Positions 7,189 through 15,889 of a stretch of 26,951 nt of DNA are shown piece by piece. Position 1 is the first letter of the stretch. Each line of letters starts with the position of its first letter. Source of the DNA: Pseudomonadota bacterium (GTDB lineage Bacteria; Pseudomonadota; Alphaproteobacteria; Rhizobiales; Beijerinckiaceae). A model generated the notes under the pieces. That model searched no databases, was not told the DNA's origin, and saw nothing but the letters and a program-made list of their open reading frames with translations. The translations under genes were made by a program, and so were the position numbers. Where the stretch lies: NCBI GenBank assembly GCA_023423995.1, contig JAFAEL010000103.1, forward strand, positions 1 through 26,951, written 5' to 3'.

Positions 7189-9084
7189 ATGAAGACCGCG
7201 ATCGCGACGGTGTGCCTGAGCGGGACGCTCAGGGAGAAGCTGGAAGCCATCGCGGTGGCAGGCTTCTCGGCCGTCGAGATCTTCGAGAACGACCTGCTCT
7301 ACTTCAACGGAACACCGGCGGACGTGCGGCGCCTGGCGGAGGATCTCGGCCTCGCGATCGCCGTATACCAGCCCTTTCGCGACTTCGAGGGCATGCCGGA
7401 GCCGCAGCGGGCCAAGGTGTTCGCGCGGGCCGAGCGGAAGTTCGACACCATGGCGGAGCTCGGCTGCGATTTCCTGATGGTCTGCTCGAATGTCTCGCCC
7501 GACAGCCTCGGGGGCATCGACCGGGCCGCCGCGGATTTTCACGAGCTCGGCGAGCGTGCAGCGCGACGGGGAATGCGGGTCGCCTACGAGGCGCTGGCCT
7601 GGGGGCGGCACGTCAACGACTACCGCGATGCCTGGGAGATCGCCCGCCGGGCCGACCATCCGGCCGTCGGCTTCGTCCTGGATAGTTTCCACGCCCTTGT
7701 GCGCGGGACCGACCTGCGCCCCATCAGGGCGATCCCGAAGGACAAGATCTTCCTGGTCCAGATGGCGGACGCCCCGAAGCTGGAGATGGATTACCTGTCC
7801 TGGAGCCGGCACTACCGCTCCTTTCCGGGCCAGGGCGACCTGCCGATCGAGTCGTTCATGGATGCGCTCGCGGCGACCGGCTTCGACGGCCTGCTCTCGC
7901 TCGAGATCTTCAGCGACCGCTTCCGCGCCGGTTCGGCCCGCGGCGTTGCCGTCGATGGCCGGCGCTCGCTCCTGTTCATGCTGGACGAACTCGGTCGCCG
8001 GCTCGGCTCTCCGGTGCCCGGTGTCGCTCTCCTCCCGGAGCGCGCTACCTGCCAGGGAGTCGAGTTCGTCGAGTTCGCGGTCGACGAGGTCGCAGCCGCG
8101 AAGCTGGAAGCTCTTCTTCGGGGACTCGGCTTCGCCCGCGCCGCGAAGCACCGGACCAAGGCCGTCGAACGCTGGAGTCAGGGCGGCATCAACCTGGTGC
8201 TGAACAGGGAGAAGGAGGGCTTCGCGCATTCCTTCCTGGTGACGCATGGGCCGTCGGTCTGTGCGATCGCCCTTAAGGTCGACGATGCCACCGCCTGCGC
8301 TGATCGCGCGACGGCGCTCCTCGACCAGCCCTTTCGCCAGCCGGTCGGGCCCGGCGAGCTCGACATCCCGGCGGTGCGCGGCGTTGCCGGGAGCCTGCTC
8401 TACTTCGTGGACCAGAAGAGCGGGCTCGACCGGCTGTGGGATGTCGATTTCGAGCCCACGCAGAATGCGGATCCCCCCGCACCGGCGGGGCTCGTCGCCG
8501 TGGATCACCTCTCCCAGGCGATGCTCTACGAGGAGATGCTGAGCTGGCTGCTTTTCTACAGCTCGCTCTTCGAGGCGGCGAAGAGCCCGGTCCAGGACGT
8601 GGTCGACCCGGGCGGCATCGTCCAGAGCCAGGTCGTGGAGACGCAAGACGGCTCGCTCCGGATCGTGCTCAATGCCTCCCAGAGCCACCAGACGCTGGCC
8701 TCGCGCTTCATCTCGGACGGGTTCGGCGGCGGCGTGCAGCACGTCGCCTTCGGCAGCGCCGACATCTTTGCCACCGTCGAGCAGCTTCGGCAGAACGGCG
8801 TCGCACTGCTGCCCATCCCGGAGAACTACTACGACGACCTCGAAGTCAGGGCCGATCTCCCGGCCGAGACCATCGACAGGATGCGGGCGGGCAACATCCT
8901 GTACGATCGGGAGGGCGCGGCCGAGTTCTTTCACGCCTATACGCAGCCGGTTCTCGAGGGCGGGTTCTTCTTCGAGATCGTCGAGCGGCGGGGCGGGTAC
9001 CGAGGGTTCGGCGCCGTCAACGCACCCGTCCGCCTCGCCGCGCAGTCGAGACTTCTCCCGCCCGGGATGCCGGGAGTGGGATGA
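7189..9084 (+). CDS. quiC: 3-dehydroshikimate dehydratase fused to an HPPD-like domain
   Basis: The 631-residue protein has two domains. Residues 1-270 form a xylose-isomerase-like TIM barrel with the metal-ligand set E134 (YEALAW), D165 and H168 (VLDSFH), Q191 (VQMAD) and E239 (LSLEIF). Residues about 285-620 are vicinal-oxygen-chelate repeats related to 4-hydroxyphenylpyruvate dioxygenase, keeping the facial triad H440 (VDHLSQ), H518 (VQHVAF) and E596 (FFFEIVE). This fusion matches the bacterial QuiC1/QsuB type, whose N-terminal domain dehydrates 3-dehydroshikimate to protocatechuate; the role of the C-terminal part is unsettled. A strong ribosome site (GGGAGG) precedes ATG 7189. It follows the two regulators and completes, with the divergent dehydroquinase and dehydrogenase, the route from quinate to protocatechuate. 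Confidence 0.9.
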   Translation: MKTAIATVCLSGTLREKLEAIAVAGFSAVEIFENDLLYFNGTPADVRRLAEDLGLAIAVYQPFRDFEGMPEPQRAKVFARAERKFDTMAELGCDFLMVCSNVSPDSLGGIDRAAADFHELGERAARRGMRVAYEALAWGRHVNDYRDAWEIARRADHPAVGFVLDSFHALVRGTDLRPIRAIPKDKIFLVQMADAPKLEMDYLSWSRHYRSFPGQGDLPIESFMDALAATGFDGLLSLEIFSDRFRAGSARGVAVDGRRSLLFMLDELGRRLGSPVPGVALLPERATCQGVEFVEFAVDEVAAAKLEALLRGLGFARAAKHRTKAVERWSQGGINLVLNREKEGFAHSFLVTHGPSVCAIALKVDDATACADRATALLDQPFRQPVGPGELDIPAVRGVAGSLLYFVDQKSGLDRLWDVDFEPTQNADPPAPAGLVAVDHLSQAMLYEEMLSWLLFYSSLFEAAKSPVQDVVDPGGIVQSQVVETQDGSLRIVLNASQSHQTLASRFISDGFGGGVQHVAFGSADIFATVEQLRQNGVALLPIPENYYDDLEVRADLPAETIDRMRAGNILYDREGAAEFFHAYTQPVLEGGFFFEIVERRGGYRGFGAVNAPVRLAAQSRLLPPGMPGVG

Positions 9085-9154
9085 GGTTCGAACAGGGGTG
9101 GGCGTTCGGCGCGGCTGGGTGCACTTGCTCCGCGCTGTCAGTGTGCCGGGCGGC

Positions 9155-10552
9155 TCACGGCGGCAGCGCGTTCTTGTAAATCCCGCCGTCCTTCATGATG
9201 ACGAGGAAATTCCTGTCCGGATCCGCAACGAGATCGAGCTTTTCGAGAGGATTGCCCTCGACCAGCAGCAGGTCCGCGAGGGCTCCCGCCTCGATGACCC
9301 CGAGCTTGCCGGGATAGGGATTGCGCGGCCCCGACAGGTTCAGGAGCTCTGCATTCGTCGACGTCGCCATGATCAGCGCTTCGGCCGGCGTGTACCAATT
9401 GGCGAGCGCTGCAAGCATCGAGCCCTGCCGTTGCGCCAGCTCCTTCGAGAACAGGACGTCGGTGCCGAAGGCCGTCTTGATGCGGTGCTTCTTTGCCAGG
9501 GCATAGACGTTGTGCGTGCCTTCGACGACCTGCCGCAGCTTGGCCTGTTCGGCCGGCCCGAGGCCCTTGGCAGGACTCATGTCGAGAAACGGCTGCGTGC
9601 TCAGCCAGATACCTTTCTCCGCCATCAGCTGCGCCGTGGCGTCGTCCATCAAGTGGCCGTGCTCGATGCACTTCACGCCTGCCCCGATGGAACGCTGGAT
9701 CGCGGCCGGCGTATAGGCGTGTGTGCAGACATAGGTGGCCCAGTTCTCCGCGGCCTCCACGGCGGCACGAAGTTCCTCGGCCGTGAAGGTGGAGACGTCG
9801 AGCGGACTGAACGGGGAAGCGACGCCGCCACCTGCCGTGAGCTTGATCTGCGAGGCACCCTGCATGAGCTGCTCCCGCACCCGCATGCGCACCTCATCGG
9901 GGCTGTCGGCGATCATGCTTCCGCCGAGCTGCTCGACGCGGGCAAGCATCCCCCCGATTGTTCGCGGCAAGTCCGAGAGCTGGCGAAAGTCGCCGTGCCC
10001 GCTGGTGATCGTGATCACGGCCCCGGACGGGTAGATGCGGGGTCCGGGCAGCAGACCTTCGTCGATGGCCCGCTTGAGGCTGAAGGAGGGACCGCCCAGG
10101 TCTCGGACCGTGGTGAAGCCCCGCATCAGCGTGGCCGTGGCCTCCACTCCGGCGAGGAGGGTCGAGTAGCCGATGTCGCTGGACAGGAGCATTGCGGGCG
10201 TCGGTCGCACCATCATGGCGTGCCAATGCGCGTCGATGAGGCCGGGCATCAGCACCCGTCCTGATCCTGGAAGCACGACGACGTCTGTTTCTGCCGCGCG
10301 CTCAATCGGAGTCGCGGAGATGCGCTCGATAACGTTTCCCTTCACCAGGACGTGAGAAGGGGCTGACAGCGTCGGTTTCCGTCCGTCGAAGATCCTGACA
10401 TTCTCGAAAAGGATTGCGGGCCTTGCCGACGGGGAAGGCGGCCCGGGCTGAGCCACAGCTGCCGAGGAATGCCCGATACTGAGGGCTGCCCCGAGCACGA
10501 GGCAGCCCAGTATCGCGTGCCTCGCGGCTTCGGCCGTTGATCGTGCGGACAT
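9155..10552 (-). CDS. metal-dependent amidohydrolase, probably exported
   Basis: The 465-residue protein belongs to the amidohydrolase superfamily, in the imidazolonepropionase/Xaa-Pro dipeptidase-like branch. It starts with a signal-like segment (ILGCLVLGAALSIGHSSAAVAQ) ending near residue 35. The binuclear metal site is complete: H109 and H111 (DAHWH), K237 (IKLTAGGG, the carbamylated lysine position), H278 (THAYTP), H298 (IEHGH) and D365 (FGTDV). The substrate is likely a peptide, lactam or similar amide, but it cannot be named from sequence. ATG 10552 is chosen because GAGG lies about 8 bases upstream and the signal peptide starts there; the frame is open up to 10729, and ATG 10576 is possible. 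It is convergent with the quiC-like gene and shows no clear functional link to either neighbour. Confidence 0.85.
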   Translation of the reverse strand: MSARSTAEAARHAILGCLVLGAALSIGHSSAAVAQPGPPSPSARPAILFENVRIFDGRKPTLSAPSHVLVKGNVIERISATPIERAAETDVVVLPGSGRVLMPGLIDAHWHAMMVRPTPAMLLSSDIGYSTLLAGVEATATLMRGFTTVRDLGGPSFSLKRAIDEGLLPGPRIYPSGAVITITSGHGDFRQLSDLPRTIGGMLARVEQLGGSMIADSPDEVRMRVREQLMQGASQIKLTAGGGVASPFSPLDVSTFTAEELRAAVEAAENWATYVCTHAYTPAAIQRSIGAGVKCIEHGHLMDDATAQLMAEKGIWLSTQPFLDMSPAKGLGPAEQAKLRQVVEGTHNVYALAKKHRIKTAFGTDVLFSKELAQRQGSMLAALANWYTPAEALIMATSTNAELLNLSGPRNPYPGKLGVIEAGALADLLLVEGNPLEKLDLVADPDRNFLVIMKDGGIYKNALPP

Positions 10553-10654
10553 GGCGGGTGCCTCAAGGACTTGCATTGTCCGGCCACGCCCCTGCAGGTC
10601 GGGCTCGTCCTGTCGCGGGCCGTCCCGAAGGTTCGCCTCACCCCCTAGCTCTCG

Positions 10655-10677
10655 CCATCGGGGGAAACCCCGAATGG
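10655..10677. terminator. hairpin with GAAA loop between the PerM-family and amidohydrolase genes
   Basis: CCAT-C-GGGG pairs with CCCC-G-ATGG (one bulged A at 10673), closed by a GAAA tetraloop. It lies about 60-85 bases beyond the PerM-family stop on the minus strand and about 100 bases upstream of the amidohydrolase start. No T-run follows, so it may end the arcA operon inefficiently or lie in the amidohydrolase leader. Confidence 0.3.
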
Positions 10678-10738
10678 AATCGGGAAGAGTATCGAGAAAG
10701 GCATTCTCTCTTGGCGCGCCCATGGGCAAAGGTGATGG

Positions 10739-11812
10739 TCAGCCCGGCAGGCCAGGCTCTCGCCCCGCACCGAGTTTCACCGCATCCTCCACTTCGTCGG
10801 GCGGCCCAAGCAGCATAGCGAGCCAGCGAGTCTTCGGGTGCTGTGCGCAGAACGCAAGCACGGCCACCGTGATCGGCACCCCTATGAAGGTTCCCGGCAG
10901 GCCCCACAGGAACGTCCAAAGGAAGATCGAGAACAGGACCAGGAAGGGGGACATCGCGAGCGCGGTGCCTGACACGCGCGGCTCGACGTAGCTCCCTACG
11001 ACCGCCTGGATCAGGTTCAGGCTTGCGAAGACGACAAAGACTGCCTGCCATTCCTCGAATTCCAAAACGGCAAGGCAGGTCGGAAACAGCGTCGCGACCA
11101 GGGGACCTATGAACGGGATGTAGTTGAGCGTGAAGGCGATAACGCCCCACTCACGGGCGAGCGGCAATCCAAAGAGGGATGTCAACGCCCAGAAGAGCAG
11201 GCCGGTCAGCAGGCTCATGAGCGTCCTGACTCCCATGTATCGTCTGATCTTGGCTGCCGTACGAGCGCACCCCTCGCTGAGGAACCTGACGGTGGCTTCG
11301 TCCGGCAGCTTCTTGATCTTCCGCGCGGTGCCTTCGATCTCGAGCAGCCCGAGGCTCACGTAGACGAGCACGACGACCCAGAAGCTGAGGGTCGTGTTCA
11401 CGTGCGCACCGAACTTCTGCACCACCCCCAGCACCCATCCGACGTTGAAGTGGTCGGCCCAGAGGCTCGCGATCGGGATCCCGTGGCCCTCGAGCCAGGC
11501 GGTGCCTCTGTCGTACAGGGACTGGAAGCGTCCCATGTTGGCGAGCCCCCAGCGCCCGACCCGGCCGAAACCCCAGGCGATCAGGGAGGCGAAAGCGGCG
11601 AACGTGACGACGAGAACGGAGATGGTGATCGCGAGGGCGAGGAGGCGCGGCATCAGCGCCTCCAGCCGGCGCTGCAGCGGCCAGAGGAGAGCGATCAGGA
11701 ACAAGGCGAACGCGACTGGCGCAACCACGGCGTCCGCAGCCTTCAAGGCTGCGAGGATGATCACGGCACCGATCAATCCGGTCCAGCCGCTCGAGGCGAG
11801 CTGCCTGGTCAT
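10739..11812 (-). CDS. AI-2E/PerM-family membrane protein
   Basis: The 357-residue protein has seven or eight membrane segments and the layout of the AI-2E transporter (PerM/TqsA) family. Two helices at the N-terminus (about residues 12-45) are followed by a pair near 60-85, a soluble stretch, and a C-terminal helix bundle with the conserved-looking NYIPFIGPLVATLFP and PFLVLFSIFLWTFLWGLPGTFIGVP. Family members export small molecules or act as Na+/H+ antiporters, and the name does not prove AI-2 transport. The start at ATG 11812 overlaps the NhaC-family stop as ATGA; the frame extends to 12295 but only as a shadow of that gene. It is the last gene of the arcA operon. Confidence 0.88.
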   Translation of the reverse strand: MTRQLASSGWTGLIGAVIILAALKAADAVVAPVAFALFLIALLWPLQRRLEALMPRLLALAITISVLVVTFAAFASLIAWGFGRVGRWGLANMGRFQSLYDRGTAWLEGHGIPIASLWADHFNVGWVLGVVQKFGAHVNTTLSFWVVVLVYVSLGLLEIEGTARKIKKLPDEATVRFLSEGCARTAAKIRRYMGVRTLMSLLTGLLFWALTSLFGLPLAREWGVIAFTLNYIPFIGPLVATLFPTCLAVLEFEEWQAVFVVFASLNLIQAVVGSYVEPRVSGTALAMSPFLVLFSIFLWTFLWGLPGTFIGVPITVAVLAFCAQHPKTRWLAMLLGPPDEVEDAVKLGAGREPGLPG

Positions 11813-13323
11813 GTTCCCTCGGGCACGACGGCCGGGCTCGTTCTCGTGTCGCGGAGCAACGGATCCTCTGGCCGGCGTGGCCTGTGACCTCCCCCGGCGG
11901 CGAGCGCCAGCGTCAGGAACGGGCTCGCGATGTTGAACACGCAGAAGGGCAGATACAGAAGGGTCGGCACCCCCAGGACAGCCGACATGTAGGCGCCGCA
12001 CGAGTTCCAAGGCACGAGCGGGGACGTGACCGTTCCGGCATCGGCCACGGCACGCGACAGTGTCGTGGTCGCGATGGCCCGCTTCTCGAACTCGTCCTGG
12101 AACAGCCGAACGGGCAGCACCAGCGCGATGTACTGGTCGCCTGCCACGACGTTCAGGCCGAAGGCCGTCCCCACGACTGCGCCGACGAGCTGGCCGGTGG
12201 TGCGCACGCGGCGGATCACCGGCGTCACCAGCTTGGCAAGCATGCCGAACTCCGCAAGGACGCTGCCGAGCGCGATCGCGGCGAGGATCAGCCACACGGT
12301 CTTGAGCATGCTGGCCATTCCGCCGCGAGACAGAAGGTCGTCGACGACGGGGATGCCGGACTTGGCCTGAAACCCGTTTGCCGTCGCCTGCCAGACTGCT
12401 TTGATGGAGGCGGAGGCCGTGCCGAGCTCGGGTGCGTTGACGAAGCGGAGGACAGCCTCGGGCTGGAGGATCGGCGCGATCGCGCCGGCGAACAGGGCGG
12501 CCGCCATGATGGCCAGCGACGACGGGACCCTCAGGACCGATAAGGCCACGAGCAGGACCAGCGGCAGGAGGTTTAGCGGCGTGATGCGGAACAGCGTGTC
12601 CAGGGCCGTCAGTTCGGACGCGACCGCCGCTTCGCCGGCCCCGCTGCTGCCATCGGCCCAGCCCAGGATCGTCATGGCCAAGGCGGCGAGCGCGAAGGCT
12701 GGAACGGATGTCCAGAGCTGCGCCCGCAGGTGGGTGCGGATGTCGTTCCCTGTAAGCTGGGCGGCGAGAACCGTGGTCTCGGAGAGCGGCGAGAGCTTGT
12801 CGCCCAGATAGGCTCCGGAGATCACGGCTCCCGCCGTGATCGCGGGCGAGACCCCGGCGAGCGCCGCCAGGCCGACGAGCCCGACCCCGACCGTGCCCGC
12901 GGTCGTCCAGGAACTGCCTATGCCGAGGGAGATGCCGCCGCAGATCGCCAGCGAGGCCAGGTAGAACCAGTCCGGGCTGATGAGCTGGATTCCGTAGAAC
13001 ACGAGCGTCGGGATCGTCCCCGCCATGTTCCAGGTGCCGATCAGGGCACCCACCGCGAGCAGGATGAAGATCGCGCTCACGACTGACGAGATGCCCCGCC
13101 GGCCCGCATCGGCGATCGCTTCCCAGGCATGCCCGTTCTTCAGGGCGACCAGCGCTGCCGTTTCGGCCGCGAGGAGCAGGGCCACCTGGACAGGACCATC
13201 CGTCGCGTCGAGGCCGAACAGCAGGATTGCGCCGCCTATCAGGGCGACAAGCACGACCAGCGGCGTGAGGGCGTCGAGGTAGGAGGGGTCGCGGATGGGG
13301 CGCGGCCTCGGTGCATCCCCCAT
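11809..13323 (-). CDS. NhaC-family Na+/H+ antiporter
   Basis: The 504-residue membrane protein has about 11-12 hydrophobic segments. Motifs typical of NhaC-type antiporters include GISLGIGSSWTTAGTVGVGL near residues 130-150, GAYLGDKLSPLSETT shortly after, and DAGTVTSPLVPWNSCGAY in the C-terminal part. It exchanges cations, or in some family members organic acids or amino-acid products, across the inner membrane. The start is ATG 13323 with GGGGCGGGG just upstream and 26 bases after arcA; the frame stays open to 13392 inside arcA. It is coupled to the PerM-family gene by an ATGA overlap. Next to arginine deiminase it may serve pH or Na+ balance, or move arginine or citrulline; the first is the family default. 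Confidence 0.88.
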   Translation of the reverse strand: MGDAPRPRPIRDPSYLDALTPLVVLVALIGGAILLFGLDATDGPVQVALLLAAETAALVALKNGHAWEAIADAGRRGISSVVSAIFILLAVGALIGTWNMAGTIPTLVFYGIQLISPDWFYLASLAICGGISLGIGSSWTTAGTVGVGLVGLAALAGVSPAITAGAVISGAYLGDKLSPLSETTVLAAQLTGNDIRTHLRAQLWTSVPAFALAALAMTILGWADGSSGAGEAAVASELTALDTLFRITPLNLLPLVLLVALSVLRVPSSLAIMAAALFAGAIAPILQPEAVLRFVNAPELGTASASIKAVWQATANGFQAKSGIPVVDDLLSRGGMASMLKTVWLILAAIALGSVLAEFGMLAKLVTPVIRRVRTTGQLVGAVVGTAFGLNVVAGDQYIALVLPVRLFQDEFEKRAIATTTLSRAVADAGTVTSPLVPWNSCGAYMSAVLGVPTLLYLPFCVFNIASPFLTLALAAGGGHRPRRPEDPLLRDTRTSPAVVPEGT

Positions 13324-13349
13324 GTTCCCCGCCCCGAGCTCGGTGGCTC

Positions 13350-14630
13350 CTAGAAGTCCACCGGGTCGCGGGTGATGGGGCAGGTCATGCAATGGCCCCC
13401 GCCGCGCCCGCGGCCGAGCTCGGCGCCCGAGATGGTGATGACCTCGATGCCGGCCTTGCGAAGCAGAGTGTTCGCATAGGCGTTGCGGTCATAGGCGAAG
13501 ACAACTCCGGGCGAGGCGCAGACGAGGTTCGCCCCGCTGTCCCATTGCGTCCGCTCGCGCATGTAGGCGGTGCCGCCCGTCTCGATGACGCGCATCTGCC
13601 TGATGCCGAGGGCGGCTGCCACAACCTCGACGAACGAGCCTTCGTCCCTGTGCAGCTCAACCCCGCTCGCGTTGTCCGCGGGCCGGTATGAGTAGGCATG
13701 GATCGTGTCGACAATGTCGGGATAGATCAGCACGCAGTCGCGGTCGGCGAAGGTGAAGACCGTGTCGAGATGCATTGCGGCCCGCAGCTTCGGCATGGCG
13801 GCCACGATCACGCGTTCGGCCGCGCCCTTCGCGAAGAGGGCAGCGGCGAGCTGGCTGATCGCCTGTCGGGACGTGCGCTCGCTCATGCCGATCAGCACGT
13901 TGCCCTTGCCGATCGGCATCACGTCTCCGCCCTCGAGGGTCGCCAGCCCGTGATCTCGCAGGGGATCGCCCCACCAGACGTTGACCTTGCCGGCGAAGTC
14001 CGGGTGAAAGCGGTAGATCGCGGTCGTGAGGATGGTCTCTTCGTGGCGCGCCGGCCAGAAGAGCGGGTTCAGCGTGCAGCCGCCATAGATCCAGCAGGTG
14101 GTGTCACGCGTGTAGAGCGTGTTCGGGAGCGGCGGGAGCAGATACTCGGTGACTCCGGCTGCATCCCTGATCAGGGCGAGCTGCTCGCCGCCGACATCCT
14201 CGGGAAACTCCTCAGTCGACAATCCGCCGATCAGCGTCTCGGCCAATTCGCGGTCCGACAGGCCGTCCAGGTAGCTCCGGATCTCGTCGACGAGCCCGAG
14301 CCCGACCTGGTCCGGCACGACTTGGTTGTCGAGGATCCACGCCCGCGCCTCCGGGATGGCGACGGTCTGGGTGAGGAGGTTGTGCATCTCCACGACATCG
14401 ATGCCGCGGTCCCGCATCTTCTGGACGAAGTCGAAGTGGTCGCGCTTGGCCACGTCCACCCATAGGACATCGTCGAACAGCAGCGCGTCGCAGTTCGATG
14501 GCGTCAGGCGCTGGTGCGCACGCCCCGGGGCGCAAACCATCACCTTGCGAAGGGTGCCGACCTCAGAGTGGACGCCGAAAACAGATTGCGACCTCGCCGG
14601 AGCTTCCGATGTGGTCAGTGTGGCGCTCAT
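13350..14630 (-). CDS. arcA: arginine deiminase
   Basis: The 426-residue enzyme hydrolyses L-arginine to citrulline and ammonia in the cytoplasm. Length and motifs match Arc[13 protein letters not shown] with D176, LEGGD with E233, HLDTVFTF with H287 and D289, and the C-terminal [14 protein letters not shown] with the catalytic cysteine C414. ATG 14630 has GGGAG about 8 bases upstream. Ornithine carbamoyltransferase and carbamate kinase, which usually accompany arcA for ATP production, are not next to it; an NhaC-family antiporter follows instead after 26 bases. That favours ammonia release for pH control or nitrogen supply over fermentation, unless arcB and arcC are elsewhere. The identification is firm. 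Confidence 0.95.
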   Translation of the reverse strand: MSATLTTSEAPARSQSVFGVHSEVGTLRKVMVCAPGRAHQRLTPSNCDALLFDDVLWVDVAKRDHFDFVQKMRDRGIDVVEMHNLLTQTVAIPEARAWILDNQVVPDQVGLGLVDEIRSYLDGLSDRELAETLIGGLSTEEFPEDVGGEQLALIRDAAGVTEYLLPPLPNTLYTRDTTCWIYGGCTLNPLFWPARHEETILTTAIYRFHPDFAGKVNVWWGDPLRDHGLATLEGGDVMPIGKGNVLIGMSERTSRQAISQLAAALFAKGAAERVIVAAMPKLRAAMHLDTVFTFADRDCVLIYPDIVDTIHAYSYRPADNASGVELHRDEGSFVEVVAAALGIRQMRVIETGGTAYMRERTQWDSGANLVCASPGVVFAYDRNAYANTLLRKAGIEVITISGAELGRGRGGGHCMTCPITRDPVDF

Positions 14631-15250
14631 GATCGTGCTCCCGGTCGTGTGAAGCTCCGTCGAGACGGTGCTGGAGGCAGCCCCGTCGGTGGCTGCCGAG
14701 ATCCGGGCGATGGCGGCGACGGAGAAGGTCGCTCATCCGTCGAGCCCGTCCCCTGCCCACCGCCGCCGGTGCCGCCGTATCAAGAGGCTAAGCCTGAGCC
14801 ATCGCCATTCTTCCTGGCATGTCGATCCGCCTGGTGCCTGGCCGGGTGAACGCACGAAGAATCCCGCGGCAATATCTGGCGGCGTCCCGGTCCCGAGCTC
14901 GGAAGTCAGACGTCAATAGCTGTTGCAGAACGTACCGACCTCCGGCTGGCGGGCAATCAGGCATAACCCCGAGTTCCGGCGGAGATTGCCCTGGGTGTGA
15001 TAGAACTCCACGGCTGAGGGGCGGAATGCCGGAACGCGGGTCCGGGCTCGGAGACTGGCGCGGACCCGCCATGTTGGCAACGCGCTCGCCAGGAGGAGGG
15101 GATCGCGACCAAGAGGAGGCGGGGTGCCTGTCTTGAATTGGAAGATCCTCCGAATTCGGCCTGCCGTCGGGTAGCACTCCGCAGAGTTTCTTCCCGCGCT
15201 CGGGGTTTGACCTGATGGTCACATGGCCGGGTCGGGTTACGCTCCCCCTT
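14631..15250. other. gene-free region between divergent arcA and the DUF1269 gene
   Basis: No reading frame here looks like a real gene; the open frames are short and of biased composition. The region must hold the promoters of arcA (right end to left) and the DUF1269 gene. A short inverted repeat TGACC-TGAT-GGTCA lies at 15208-15221, overlapping a possible -35 (TTGACC, 15207-15212). Its length would allow a small RNA, but I see no recognisable one. Confidence 0.5.
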
Positions 15251-15271
15251 GCGACGATCCACGATCGTCGC
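15251..15271. promoter_or_regulatory. perfect 9-bp inverted repeat just upstream of the DUF1269 gene
   Basis: GCGACGATC and GATCGTCGC are exact inverted repeats around CAC. The repeat ends 19 bases before ATG 15291 and directly precedes the ribosome site (GGAGGAGG near 15277). It could be an operator or, in RNA, a hairpin that controls access to the ribosome site. Confidence 0.45.
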
Positions 15272-15290
15272 TGCTGGAGGAGGGCGTCGT

Positions 15291-15860
15291 ATGGCTGAAC
15301 TGGTGATCGTTGGGTTCGACAACCCGACCGATGCCGACCGTGTTCTGACGGAGCTGTCGCGCCTGCAGAAGGAGTATCTGATCGATCTCGAGGATGCCGT
15401 CGTCGCCATCCGCAGCTCGGACGGATCCGTTCGGATCAAGCAGAGCGTGAACTTGGTGAGTCTCGGCGCGACCACGGGCGGCCTGCGTGGAGCCTTGTGG
15501 GGCAGCCTCATCGGCCTGCTTTTCCTGAACCCGCTCGCCGGCCTCGCGATTGGCGGCGCCGTAGGGGCGGGCTCGGGGGCCCTGTCCGGGAACATGATCG
15601 ATTATGGGATCAACGACGACCTCATCAAGTCGATCGGGCAGACGCTCAAGCCCGACACCTCGGCGCTGTTCCTGCTGATCCGGAAGTCCCAACCCGAGAA
15701 GGTCCTCGCTGAGCTGTCCGAGTACAAGGGGCACGTGATCCGCTCCTCGCTGTCCCCGGAGCAGGAAGCGAAGCTTCAGGCCGCCCTCTCGCGGGCCCAC
15801 CCACCCAGCCCGAGCGACGGGATGGAGGCCGCCGCCGAGATGGCCTCGCAGCGCGCCTGA
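15291..15860 (+). CDS. DUF1269-family membrane-associated protein
   Basis: The 189-residue protein matches the DUF1269 pattern. It has a ferredoxin-like N-terminus (LVIVGFDNPTDADRVLTEL), the charged strand YLIDLEDAVVAIRSSDGSVRIKQ, a glycine-rich hydrophobic centre near residues 60-105 (GLRGALWGSLIGLLFLNPLAG, then GAGSGALSG), and a C-terminal half with KPDTSALFLLIRKSQPEKVL. The Gly-rich centre is like that of glycine-zipper proteins and may insert into the membrane. The function of the family is unknown; members often sit in stress-related settings. ATG 15291 has GGAGGAGG about 10 bases upstream, with a perfect inverted repeat right before it. The next gene starts 29 bases after the stop. Confidence 0.85.
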   Translation: MAELVIVGFDNPTDADRVLTELSRLQKEYLIDLEDAVVAIRSSDGSVRIKQSVNLVSLGATTGGLRGALWGSLIGLLFLNPLAGLAIGGAVGAGSGALSGNMIDYGINDDLIKSIGQTLKPDTSALFLLIRKSQPEKVLAELSEYKGHVIRSSLSPEQEAKLQAALSRAHPPSPSDGMEAAAEMASQRA

Positions 15861-15889
15861 CGTCTGGCTCGAACACCGGGGAGGCCAAA

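Noticed and set aside
7162..8934. 590-codon open frame on the minus strand opposite the quiC-like gene
   Set aside because: It mirrors a well-supported gene and has shadow composition (rich in R, E, D, H, P) with no domain; long antisense frames are expected at this GC.
9055..9076. CTCCCG...CGGGAG inverted repeat at the end of the quiC-like gene
   Set aside because: It lies inside the coding end, is only 6 bases per arm, and has no T-run; too weak to call a terminator.
14788..15222. 144-codon minus-strand frame in the arcA/DUF1269 gap
   Set aside because: No recognisable domain, no convincing ribosome site, and composition like the shadow frames; not called a gene.
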